A stretch of 64,000 nt of DNA from DASYTH01 sp036002505 (lineage in GTDB: Bacteria; Actinomycetota; Actinomycetes; Mycobacteriales; Pseudonocardiaceae), in NCBI RefSeq assembly GCF_036002505.1, contig NZ_DASYTH010000462.1:5886-69885 (forward strand). Reading direction: 5' to 3'. Positions within the stretch are counted from its first letter, which is position 1; the number at the start of each line of letters is the position of its first letter. Of this stretch, positions 51,056 through 63,209 are shown in pieces. Position numbers and translations under genes: made by a program. The notes under the pieces are model-generated. The model was not told where the DNA came from. It did not search any database and was given only the letters and a program-made list of their open reading frames with translations.

Positions 51056-51135
51056 GCCGGCAGCGGTTGCCCCTTTGGACGCTCGCTGGGTCATAGGTCA
51101 CGGGGTGATAAAGGCGTAGCGTCCGAGGAGTGCGG

Positions 51136-52281
51136 ATGGTGCGCATGGGGCTTCGCCCTGGGTTCGTGCTGAGTGTGGCCGTGGTGGTTGCCCTCGGGGT
51201 GATCGAGCGGTCGGTCTCTGGCGTGCTCTCCGGGGTGTTCGGCGCCCTCTTCGGGATACTGGTGGGGTTGGCCGGGTTGCAGGTCGGGCAGCTGGTGGGG
51301 GCGCTGCTGCTGGGCGTGCAGGTGCACCGGGTGGTGATCGGCGTCGGGCCGCGGCTGGGTGAGTGGGGGACGGCGGCGCGGCCGGTCGTGCTGCGGGCGC
51401 TTCCGCTGTTCCTGGCGGTGGCGGTCGGGCCCGGGCGGGGTCCGGTGCGGCTCCGGATGTGGGGTGCGGCGCTGGTCTCGGCGGCGGCCGGGGTCGCGGT
51501 GTGCGCGTGGATGGTCACCGACGCATTCCGCGGCGGGGCGTTCTTCCACGGGATGGCGGTCACCTGCGGCCTGGCGGTGGCCTACGCGCTGGTGCCGCGC
51601 AAGACGGCCGGGTCGACGTCGACCGGGTGGATGCTGTTCCGGCTGCACAAGCTCAGCCCGCGGCAGGTGCGGCAGATGGAGGCGGCGCCGCTGACCGGGC
51701 AGGCCATCGACGCGGCGCACAACGGAGACCTCGTCTCCGCGGAGCGGGCCGCGGCGAAGCTCGCGCAGGCGTACCCGGATCTTCGGACGGCCATCGCGGC
51801 GCGGATCGTGGTGCTCGAGGCACGCGGGCGCTACGCCGAGGCGATGGTGCTGGCGGTGAAGCTGGCGTCGCAGTCGGATCAGGAGCCGCACGAGGCGGCG
51901 GTGTCGTTCGCGGCGCTCGCCGGGTTGGCGTGCACGACCGTGGAGGCCGGCCAGCTCGACTCGGAGCTGGGACTGTCCACGGCCAGCACGGCGATCACGA
52001 ACGCGGAGACGCTGGGGTACCCGCGGCACAAGCTGAACGGGTCGCGGGCGCTGCTGAACCTGTTGCGCGGCAACCTGGACCGGGCGATCGCGCTGGCCCG
52101 CATCGCCGCCGGCTCCGGCGACGACGTGATCGGCCGGGCCGACGACCTGGCCACGCTCGCCCGGGCACACATGGCCGCCGGCGACAACCGGACCGCGCGC
52201 CAGGTCATCGGTGAGGCGGAGAAGCTCGTGCCCTGGTGGCCGCGGGTCGCCAACACCCGCAGCCGCCTGGAGGTTTGCTGA
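51136..52281 (+). CDS. M50-like membrane protein without metal ligands, with TPR-like tail
   Basis: 381 residues (ATG at 51136, GAGGAG 5 bases upstream; GTG at 51130 also in frame). N-terminal membrane helices resemble site-2 protease architecture: GLQVGQLVGALLLGV and VVIGVGPRLGEW align to the HExxH helix and the following strand, but the two His and Glu are replaced (QVGQ). A second region, LVPRKTAGSTSTGWMLF, resembles the NLLP-SDG motif with its Asp replaced by Thr. The C-terminal 200 residues are helical repeats (AERAAAKLAQAYPDLRTA). It looks like a non-catalytic relative, perhaps a chaperone or scaffold. Confidence 0.72.
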   Translation: MVRMGLRPGFVLSVAVVVALGVIERSVSGVLSGVFGALFGILVGLAGLQVGQLVGALLLGVQVHRVVIGVGPRLGEWGTAARPVVLRALPLFLAVAVGPGRGPVRLRMWGAALVSAAAGVAVCAWMVTDAFRGGAFFHGMAVTCGLAVAYALVPRKTAGSTSTGWMLFRLHKLSPRQVRQMEAAPLTGQAIDAAHNGDLVSAERAAAKLAQAYPDLRTAIAARIVVLEARGRYAEAMVLAVKLASQSDQEPHEAAVSFAALAGLACTTVEAGQLDSELGLSTASTAITNAETLGYPRHKLNGSRALLNLLRGNLDRAIALARIAAGSGDDVIGRADDLATLARAHMAAGDNRTARQVIGEAEKLVPWWPRVANTRSRLEVC

Positions 52282-52285
52282 GGGT

Positions 52286-52338
52286 GCGATGAAGGGGGCC
52301 TTCCTCACGCTGGACGTGAGGAAGGCCCCCTTCATCGC
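52286..52338. terminator. 24-bp perfect hairpin between convergent genes
   Basis: GCGATGAAGGGGGCCTTCCT and 4 more bases (52286-52309) pair perfectly with 52315-52338 around a 5-base loop. It lies between the stops of the M50-like gene and glgP, so it can end both transcripts. The CCTTCCTCAC core matches the hairpin at 26051. Confidence 0.82.
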
Positions 52339-52339
52339 A

Positions 52340-54895
52340 TTACGCCAGCACCACCCGGTTCAGCTCCGCCGGGGTGGCGAGCAGCTCGTGCCGCGGAAGC
52401 ACCCGGGCGGTGACGCCGAGCGAACCCGTGTGCGGCAGCGGCAACTCGGCGACGTAGCGACCGCCGTCGAGGCGCATCGTGGCGGTGACCACGTCGGTGA
52501 GGTCGTCGGAGTCGCTGACCCGGCCGACCACCGCCTGAACCTCCACATCGGACGGATCCAGGCCGGCGAGGTCCACCGTGGCCAGCACCCGGACCGGCGC
52601 GCCGACCACCGGGGCGTGCCCGTCGCCCATCCCGAGCTCGCAGTCGGTGATCCGGATGTGCGGCCACGCCACGGCCAGCCGCGACCGGTACGCCGCGAGG
52701 TCCTTGGCCAGCTGGAAGCCGTCCGCCCGGGCCAGCCCGACCGCGGTGGCGGCCGGCGTGTACTGGCGCTCCACGTACTCGCGCACCATCCGGGACGCCT
52801 GCACCTGCGGGCCCAGCGACGCCAGCGTGTGCCGCACCCGGGCCAGCCACTGGGTCGGCACGCCGTCGTGGCCGCGCTCGTAGAACAGCGGCGCCACCTG
52901 CGAATTGATCAGCTCGTAGAGCGCCGCGGCCTCGAGATCGTCGCGGCGCACCGGGTCGCTCACCCCGTCCGCGGTCGGGATCGCCCACCCGTTGGTGCCG
53001 TCGGCCAGCTCGTCCCACCAACCGTCCCGGATGGACAGGTTGAGCCCGCCGTTGAGCGCCGACTTCATGCCGGACGTGCCGCACGCCTCGAGTGGCCGCA
53101 GCGGATTGTTCAGCCACACGTCACAGCCCCAGTACAGGTAGCGCGCCATGGACATGTCGTAGTCCGGCAGGAACACGATGCGGTGCCGCACCTCCGGGTC
53201 GTCGGCGAACCGGACGACCTGCTGGATCAGTGCTTTGCCGCCGTCGTCGGCCGGGTGCGACTTGCCGGCCACCACCAGCTGCATCGGCCGCTCCGGGTGC
53301 AGCAGCAAGGCCTTGAGCCGCTCCGGGTCGCGCAGCATCAGGGTGAGCCGCTTGTAGGTCGGCACCCGCCGGGCGAAGCCGACGGTGAGCACGTCCGGGT
53401 CGAACACCGCGCCGGTCCAGCCGAGCTCCAGGGCGGACGCGCCGCGCTGCAGCCAGGCCGCGCGCACCCGGCGGCGCACCTCGGCGACCAGCCGCTCGCG
53501 CAGCCCGCAGCGCAGCTCCCAGAGCAGCGCGTCGGTCACCGGGGCCCCGCCGCCGAGCGACACCTCACCATCCACATCGGACTCACCGAGCAGGCCGCTC
53601 ATCTCGCGGGCGGCCCAGGTCGGGCCGTGCACCCCGTTGGTGACCGAGGAGATCGGCACCTCCGCGGTGTCGAAACCGCGCCACAGCCCGCCGAACATCT
53701 CCCGGCTCACCGCGCCGTGCAGCCGCGACACCCCGTTCGCGCGCTGCGCCAGCCGCAGACCCATGTGCGCCATGTTGAACATGCCGACGTTGTCCTCGGC
53801 GCCCAGCGCCAGCACCCGGCCGACCTCGATGCCCGGCAGCAGCGTGCCGTCGCCGAAGTAGTGCTGCACGAGGTCGACCGGGAACCGGTCGATGCCCGCC
53901 GGCACCGGGGTGTGCGTGGTGAACACGGTGCCGGCGCGCACCGCGCACAGCGCCTGTTCGAAGTCGAGCTGCTCGCCGGAGACCAGCTCGCGGATGCGTT
54001 CCAGGCCGAGGAACCCGGCGTGTCCTTCGTTGGTGTGGAACACCTCCGGCTGCGGGTGGCCGGTCAGCTCGCAGTAGGTGCGCACCGCGCGCACGCCGCC
54101 GATGCCGGCCAGGATCTCCTGGCGGATCCGGTGGTCCTGGTCGCCGCCGTAGAGCCGGTCGGTCACCCCGCGCAGGTCCTCGTCGTTGTCCTCGATGTCG
54201 GAGTCCAGCAGCAGCAACGGAACCCGGCCGACGCTGGCCTTCCAGATCCGCGCCCGGAGCACCCGGCCGCCGGGCATCGAGACGTGCACCAGGATCGGCG
54301 CACCGGACGGCTCGACCAGCGGCTCCAGCGGCAGGGCGTTGGGGTCGATCACCGGGTAGTGCTCGATCTGCCAGCCGTCCAGCGACAGCGACTGGCGGAA
54401 GTAGCCGGAGCGGTAGAGCAGCCCCACGCCGATCAGCGGCACGCCGATGTCCGAGGCCGCCTTGAGATGGTCACCGGCCAGCACGCCGAGGCCGCCGGAG
54501 TAGTTCGGCAGTGCCTCGGTGACCCCGAACTCCATGGAGAAGTAGGCGATGGAGTCCGGCATGTGGGCATGGTCGCCGCCGTGCGTGTGCAGCTCGTCCG
54601 CCCGGCGCTGGTACCACCGCGGGGCCTGCAGGTAGCGCCGGAGGTCATCATGGACGGCGCCGGTCCTGGCCAGGAACGTCGAGTCGCCGGCCAACTGCTC
54701 GAGCCGCTCGGCCGGTACCTCCGCCAGTAACCGCAACGGGTCGCCGAGGCGCTCCCAGCCCTCCGGATCGACCGCGGCGAACAGATCCTGGGTCGGCGGA
54801 TGCCAGGTCCAGCGCAGGTTCGTGGCCAGGGTTCCCAACTCGGCCAACGGTTCCGGGAGCCCGGCCCGCACGGTGAAGCGGCGCACTGCTTTCAT
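52340..54895 (-). CDS. glgP: Alpha-glucan phosphorylase (GT35)
   Basis: 851 residues from the ATG at 54895 (MKAVRRFTVRAGLPEPLAEL). Typical features: the N-terminal DUF3417-like domain with LATNLRWTWHP, IAYFSMEFGVTEALPNYSGG, NMAHMGLRLAQRANGVSRLH, VTNGVHGPTW, the VGFARRVPTYKRL phosphate region and GTSGMKSALNGGLNLS at the PLP site. It releases glucose-1-phosphate from linear alpha-glucan and acts with GlgX. It is the only minus-strand gene of the glucan cluster, opposite glgE. Confidence 0.94.
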   Translation of the reverse strand: MKAVRRFTVRAGLPEPLAELGTLATNLRWTWHPPTQDLFAAVDPEGWERLGDPLRLLAEVPAERLEQLAGDSTFLARTGAVHDDLRRYLQAPRWYQRRADELHTHGGDHAHMPDSIAYFSMEFGVTEALPNYSGGLGVLAGDHLKAASDIGVPLIGVGLLYRSGYFRQSLSLDGWQIEHYPVIDPNALPLEPLVEPSGAPILVHVSMPGGRVLRARIWKASVGRVPLLLLDSDIEDNDEDLRGVTDRLYGGDQDHRIRQEILAGIGGVRAVRTYCELTGHPQPEVFHTNEGHAGFLGLERIRELVSGEQLDFEQALCAVRAGTVFTTHTPVPAGIDRFPVDLVQHYFGDGTLLPGIEVGRVLALGAEDNVGMFNMAHMGLRLAQRANGVSRLHGAVSREMFGGLWRGFDTAEVPISSVTNGVHGPTWAAREMSGLLGESDVDGEVSLGGGAPVTDALLWELRCGLRERLVAEVRRRVRAAWLQRGASALELGWTGAVFDPDVLTVGFARRVPTYKRLTLMLRDPERLKALLLHPERPMQLVVAGKSHPADDGGKALIQQVVRFADDPEVRHRIVFLPDYDMSMARYLYWGCDVWLNNPLRPLEACGTSGMKSALNGGLNLSIRDGWWDELADGTNGWAIPTADGVSDPVRRDDLEAAALYELINSQVAPLFYERGHDGVPTQWLARVRHTLASLGPQVQASRMVREYVERQYTPAATAVGLARADGFQLAKDLAAYRSRLAVAWPHIRITDCELGMGDGHAPVVGAPVRVLATVDLAGLDPSDVEVQAVVGRVSDSDDLTDVVTATMRLDGGRYVAELPLPHTGSLGVTARVLPRHELLATPAELNRVVLA

Positions 54896-54972
54896 CCTGG
54901 CGACCTTAGAGCACGCCCCTGAACGCCGATCCGCGTACACCTCGGACCGGTCCAGCCAGCCGTCGTGTAGAG

Positions 54973-55368
54973 CTACAAGGACGCCCAGGTCCCCCACGCC
55001 GCAAGGGTGGCGACGATCTCAGGAAGCTCAATCGTCCCAGCCGCGACACCGACCACGAATTTCTCACCTTCGTCGACCGACGGCGCACGAAGGACCGAGC
55101 CGTTCATCGCCGCGAACAACCGGGTCGCAACCCAGGCGAGTCGTTTGTTGCCATCGACCAGAGCACGATTGCGCGCCAGCGAGTGAAGAAGCGCGGCGGC
55201 CTTCTCCGGCAGTGTCGGATACGGGTCAGTCCCGAACACATTGGTCTGGGCCCGAGCAAGCGCGGCGTGCAGGAGTCCCCAGTCACGCACCTCAGGAGCG
55301 CGACCAAGGATGGCGTTCCCGGCCGCGGGGAGGTCCTCAAGATCGAGATAGTCGATCGGACGAGTCAC
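54973..55368 (-). CDS. Doc/Fic-type toxin of a toxin-antitoxin pair, active-site His replaced
   Basis: 131 residues. The Fic motif region reads RNRALVDGNKRLAWVATRLF; relatives have His where Arg stands in the second position of this string (HxxVDGNKR). One base (CAT to CGT) explains the change, and the Asp, Asn, Lys and Arg of DGNKR remain. Doc phosphorylates EF-Tu using this His, so activity may be lost. The GTG start overlaps the antitoxin stop (GTGA). Confidence 0.85.
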   Translation of the reverse strand: MTRPIDYLDLEDLPAAGNAILGRAPEVRDWGLLHAALARAQTNVFGTDPYPTLPEKAAALLHSLARNRALVDGNKRLAWVATRLFAAMNGSVLRAPSVDEGEKFVVGVAAGTIELPEIVATLAAWGTWASL

Positions 55369-55556
55369 TGGGCAAGCCGGTCAAGCAACTCGGCGTCTTC
55401 AGCAAGGATGCTGCTGAGCGCGGCATCCCGAACGGCCGTCCGTCGAGACGTGTACTCCCGAATTGCCTGCCGCGCCACGTCCTGCATCGAACGATGCTCT
55501 CGCTCCGCCGCGAGACGCAGCGCTTCGGTTTCGGCCTCGGTAAGGCGCAGAGTCAT
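55365..55556 (-). CDS. Ribbon-helix-helix antitoxin
   Basis: 63 residues: the beta strand MTLRLTEAETEALRLAAE and helices DVARQAIREYTSRRTAV are a CopG/RHH fold; the tail would wrap the toxin. The ATG at 55556 is favoured. It is directly coupled to the Doc gene and would repress the pair. It sits between glgP and glgE. Confidence 0.85.
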   Translation of the reverse strand: MTLRLTEAETEALRLAAEREHRSMQDVARQAIREYTSRRTAVRDAALSSILAEDAELLDRLAQ

Positions 55557-55626
55557 GGCCACACGGACATGATACCGGGTGATACCGCACGGTGCGATAG
55601 TCGAGGGACACGAACCACCACACCGT

Positions 55627-55689
55627 CGAAGGCCAACACATCTACGCGGCGCGCCAACACGACGACCTGAGGCGCCAACACACCCGCCG
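55627..55689. repeat. 21-nt tandem repeats, three units
   Basis: Units at 55627, 55648 and 55669, the last GAGGCGCCAACACACCCGCCG. They fill part of the divergent gap between the antitoxin and glgE. Same family as at 9930, 32274 and 33350, with more divergence. Confidence 0.75.
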
Positions 55690-55761
55690 TCGTGTGGGCG
55701 TTGAGCCGGCCGTGCAGACTTAGTGGTAGCGGATCTCGATGTGGTTGGGAGGGCGTCGCCG

Positions 55762-57730
<1,969 letters not shown>

Positions 57731-57732
<2 letters not shown>

Positions 57733-57862
57733 CCGCGAGTCCCCGGTTCAGGACCGCGAGTCCCCGCCTCCAGACCGCGAATTCCCGGTTCAGGCAGGCC
57801 TCGAACCGAGAACCCGCGAGCCGGAAGCGCGAACTCAGGTGCTGGAACCGGGGACTCGCGGG
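57731..57862. repeat. 21-nt repeat family of a second type, three direct units and an inverted copy
   Basis: Direct units GACCGCGAGTCCCCGGTTCA-type at 57731, 57752 and 57773; an inverted match GAACCGGGGACTCGCGGG lies at 57844-57861. The first and last copies pair over 17 bp, giving a long loop. It fills the convergent gap between glgE and the ferredoxin and may terminate both. Confidence 0.8.
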
Positions 57863-57863
57863 G

Positions 57864-58079
57864 TTACGGCCGCGGCCCGATCACCTCGGAGCCCTCGCGC
57901 ACCGTGATCGCCATCGCCGGGCAGGTGTCCGCCGCGTCCAGCACGACGCCGTCCGGCTCGATCTCGTCGTCGATCGGCTCGGAATGATCCGGGCCGAGGC
58001 GGAAGAACTCGGGCGCCAGGCCCACGCACATCCCGGAGGCGATGCACGCGTGCCCGTCCACCTCCAGCTGCCAGCTCAT
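57864..58079 (-). CDS. [3Fe-4S] ferredoxin partner of the P450
   Basis: 71 residues with CIASGMCVGLAP and DTCPAMAI: three cysteines in the C-x5-C...C-P pattern of 3Fe-4S actinobacterial ferredoxins. It starts 4 bases after the P450 stop, so both are co-transcribed; it feeds electrons from a ferredoxin reductase encoded elsewhere. Confidence 0.92.
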   Translation of the reverse strand: MSWQLEVDGHACIASGMCVGLAPEFFRLGPDHSEPIDDEIEPDGVVLDAADTCPAMAITVREGSEVIGPRP

Positions 58080-58082
58080 GAG

Positions 58083-59309
58083 TTACTGTGTCCTATTCAC
58101 CTCGATGGCGGAGCGCCAGTCTACGGGCATGGTCCGCGGCCCGCGCACGATCATCCGCGTCTTCCACTCGACGTCGCCGGCCAGGTGCAGCCCGGGCAGC
58201 CGGTCGACCAGGACCCGCAGCGCCTCCTGCAGCTCGGCCCGGGCCAGCGGCGCGCCCAGGCAGTGGTGCACCCCGTGGCCGAAGCCGATGTGCGGATTCT
58301 CCTCGCGGTCGAATCGCAGCTTCCCGGGCTCGGCGAACCGCAGCGCGTCCCGGTTCGCCGCGCCGACCGCGACCAGCACCGGCTCACCCGCCCGCACCAG
58401 CACGCCGCCGACCTCGATGTCCTCGGTGGCGTAGCGGGCGAACCCGGCGGCGGCGCCGAGCGGCACGAACCGCATGAGCTCCTCCACCGCGGCCGGGATC
58501 AGGTCCGGGTCGGCCCGCAGCGCCGCCCAGTGCTCGGGGTGCTCGAGCAGCACGTAGACGAAGTTCGGGATCTGCGTGGCGGTGGTCTCGTGCCCGGCGA
58601 GCAGCAGCCCGGCACACATGTCGACGAGCTCCAGCTCGGAGAGCCGGTCCCGCTCGTCCCGGGCCTCGATGAGCGCGGTCATCAGGTCGTCGGCGGGCTC
58701 GGCCCGGCGCTGCCGGATCAGCTCGCGCATGTAGGCGCGGAACTCCTCCCGGTTCTGGTTGAACTCCTCGAGGGTGAGCCGGGCCGTGGACAGCGCCGCG
58801 TCGCTCCACACCCGGAACTGCGGCCGGTCCGCCACCGGCACGCCCAGCAGCTCGCAGATCACCGCGACCGGCAGCGGCAGCGCGAAGTTCTCCACCAGGT
58901 CGGCCGGCGGCCCCAGCGCCACCAGATCGTCCACAATGGACTCGGCCAGCTCACGGACACGCGACCGCAGCCGCTCGACCCGGTGCACGGTGAACGCCTT
59001 GGCCACCAGCGTGCGCAGCCGGGTGTGCTCGGGCGGATCCATGGCCAGCATGCCGCCTTCGGTCAGCCGGGCGGCGCCGAGCCTCGGCTCGTCCCGGTCG
59101 ACCGACGCGGCGCGACTGAACCGCCGGTCGCCGAGCACCAGCCGCGCGTCGGCGTAGCGGGTGGCGAGCCAGGCCGGCTCCCCGTAGGGCAGCCGCACCC
59201 GGATCATGCCCGGAGCCTCGCGGGCCTCGGCGTAGTCCGCGGCCAGATCCAGGCCCTCGGCCACGTTGAACGGGTAGGCGACGGGTTCGGCGTGTGTTGA
59301 AGTCGTCAC
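58083..59309 (-). CDS. Cytochrome P450
   Basis: 408 residues of the bacterial class I type: oxygen-binding helix LLLAGHETTATQ, and heme loop GFGHGVHHCLGAPLARAE with axial Cys350. The EXXR Glu lies in the preceding helix (AAVEELMR). Best resemblance by eye is to CYP105-like proteins, but the substrate is unknown. It is paired with the ferredoxin and inserted between glgE and treS. No other biosynthetic genes are adjacent. Confidence 0.92.
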   Translation of the reverse strand: MTTSTHAEPVAYPFNVAEGLDLAADYAEAREAPGMIRVRLPYGEPAWLATRYADARLVLGDRRFSRAASVDRDEPRLGAARLTEGGMLAMDPPEHTRLRTLVAKAFTVHRVERLRSRVRELAESIVDDLVALGPPADLVENFALPLPVAVICELLGVPVADRPQFRVWSDAALSTARLTLEEFNQNREEFRAYMRELIRQRRAEPADDLMTALIEARDERDRLSELELVDMCAGLLLAGHETTATQIPNFVYVLLEHPEHWAALRADPDLIPAAVEELMRFVPLGAAAGFARYATEDIEVGGVLVRAGEPVLVAVGAANRDALRFAEPGKLRFDREENPHIGFGHGVHHCLGAPLARAELQEALRVLVDRLPGLHLAGDVEWKTRMIVRGPRTMPVDWRSAIEVNRTQ

Positions 59310-59461
59310 CCATCGTTCCTAGCGTGTCCCCGGGCCGATAGGAAACCGCTATCCGGGTGCGACGTTTTGGTGATCTTCGGCCCCGCGCGTTGTCTAGCGG
59401 GATCGGCGTCGGATGATAACGATGGAGACGACCAACGACGGCCGCCAAGGATGGGTTTGAC

Positions 59462-61272
<1,811 letters not shown>

Positions 61273-61276
<4 letters not shown>

Positions 61277-62637
61277 CGACGATTCAAGCGAAAGATCTGC
61301 TCGACGAGCTGGCCGAGCCGATCCGCCAGTGGCTGCCCGCACAACGCTGGTTCGCGGCCAAGCGGCGCGGCGCGGAGGTCGTGCAGACGGTGCACGCGAC
61401 CACGATCATCGACGGCGACCCCGCCCTGGTGCAGGCCCTGGTGAACGTGGACGGCGAGCAGTACCAGCTGCTGCTCGGGTTGCGCACGGAGCTGGTCGAG
61501 CAGGTGGGGCACGCGGTGATCGGCCAGGCCGGCGGTCGGCACGTGTACGACGCGCCGCATGACCCGGAGCTGATGGGCCAGCTGCTGGAGCTGGTGGCCG
61601 CCGACGAGAACCGGGGCGGCCTGCGGTTCCGGCACGAGCCGTGGGTGTCCCTGGAGACCGGGCTCCGGGCCCGGCCGATCGGGGTGGAGCAGAGCAACAC
61701 CTCGGTGATCTACGGCCAGAACTACATCCTGAAGCTGTTCCGCCGCCCGTCCTCCGGGCCGAACCGGGACGTCGAGCTGCACCGGGCGCTGCACGCGGCC
61801 GGGAGCCCGCACATCGCCGACCCGCTCGGCACGATCGAGGGCGAACCGGCGGGCCTGGCGACCACACTCGGCTTCCTGCAGCAGTTCCTGCCGAACGCGG
61901 TGGAGGGCTGGGCCACCGCCACGGCGAGCGTGCGGGACCTGCTGGCCGAGGCGGACCTGCACGCCGACGAGGTGGGCGGCGACTTCGCCGGCGAGGCCAA
62001 CCGGCTCGGGGTGGCGGTGGCCGAGGTGCACGCGGACCTCGCGGCCACGCTCGGCACCGAGACCGTGACCTCGGCCGGGTTCGGCGCCCGGGTGGACGCC
62101 ATGCACGCCCGGTTGGACTCGGTGCTCACCGAGGTGCCGGAGCTGCGCGAGCACGAGGACATGCTGCGCCAGGCGTTCGACGCGGTGCGGGAGCTGCGCT
62201 CGCCGGTCGAGGTCCAGCAGGTGCACGGCGACCTGCACCTCGGGCAGGTGCTGCGCAGCACGTCCGGCTGGGTGCTGATCGACTTCGAGGGTGAGCCGGA
62301 CACCATCCCGGAGCAGCGCACGGTGCTGCGCTCGCCGCTGCGGGACGTCGCCGGGATGCTCCGCTCGTTCGACTACGCGGCGTTTCACCTGGTCGCCAGC
62401 GGTGAGGAGGACCGGCAGCGGCTGGCCCGGGCGGCGGAGTGGGCCGACCGCAACCAGGCGGCCTTCTGCGAGGGGTACGCCAAGGTGGCGTTCGACCCGC
62501 GCAGCCAGCCGGTGCTGCTGCGCGCGTTCGAGCTGGACAAGGCGGTGTACGAGGTGGCGCTGGAGCATCACTACCGGCCCGACTGGCTGGCGATTCCGCT
62601 CGCGACTTTCCGCCGGCGGCCAAGCTGGTTAGCCTGA
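61273..62637 (+). CDS. mak: Maltokinase
   Basis: 454 residues: PAQRWFAAKRRGAE near the N-terminus, VIYGQNYILKLFRRP (ATP lysine), and the kinase core QQVHGDLHLGQVL followed by VLIDFEGEP. It phosphorylates maltose with ATP to maltose-1-phosphate, the donor for GlgE. It is translationally coupled to treS. Confidence 0.95.
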
Positions 62638-62681
62638 CCTTCACGGTGAGTCACTGAGCCAGCACCAGGATCGGAGTGGCC

Positions 62682-63110
62682 ATGCGGATCTCGGATGTGT
62701 TGCGCGGCAAGGGTTCCAACGTGGCGACGGTGGACCCGGCGCTGTCGGTCAGCGGGTTGGTCGCGGAGCTGGCCAGGCACAACGTCGGCGCCATGGTGGT
62801 CGTCGCCAACGGTGAGGTGGTCGGCATCGTCTCCGAACGCGACGTGGTCCGCCAGCTGCACGAACGCGGCGCCGACCTGCTCGACGCCCGGGTCTCGGAC
62901 ATCATGACCAGCTCCGTCTACACCTGCCTGCCCACCGACAGCGTGGACAGCCTCGCCGCCACCATGACCGAACGCCGCATCCGCCACATGCCCGTCGTCG
63001 TCGACGGCTCCCTCGTCGGCATCGTCAACATCGGCGACGTCGTCAAGAGCCGTATCGGCGAGCTGCAGACCGAACGCGAGCAACTCCAGTCCTACATCGC
63101 CCAAGGTTGA
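62682..63110 (+). CDS. Paired CBS-domain protein
   Basis: 142 residues from the ATG at 62682 (GGAG upstream): two CBS motifs, VGIVSERDVVRQLHERGADL and VGIVNIGDVVKSRIGELQ, with a short C-terminal coil. Such stand-alone CBS proteins bind adenosine nucleotides. It sits between mak and glgB, so it could tie glucan synthesis to energy state; this is inference. Confidence 0.88.
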   Translation: MRISDVLRGKGSNVATVDPALSVSGLVAELARHNVGAMVVVANGEVVGIVSERDVVRQLHERGADLLDARVSDIMTSSVYTCLPTDSVDSLAATMTERRIRHMPVVVDGSLVGIVNIGDVVKSRIGELQTEREQLQSYIAQG

Positions 63111-63165
63111 TGCCCTGAAGGTGACCTTCGGGACGTTGAACGCCCTGAAGGTCACCTTCAGGGCA
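63111..63165 (+). terminator. 19-bp perfect hairpin before glgB
   Basis: TGCCCTGAAGGTGACCTTC (63111-63129) pairs perfectly with 63147-63165 over a 17-base loop. It starts directly after the CBS protein stop, so transcription from treS-mak-CBS may end or thin out before glgB. Confidence 0.72.
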
Positions 63166-63209
63166 TGGACCGCCCGGTACATCGGCAAGGTGTGCGGGAT
63201 AGCGGCAGA

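Noticed and set aside
57864..59309. Secondary-metabolite cluster suggested by P450 and ferredoxin
   Set aside because: No scaffold enzyme, carrier protein or tailoring genes are adjacent; the neighbours are glucan genes.
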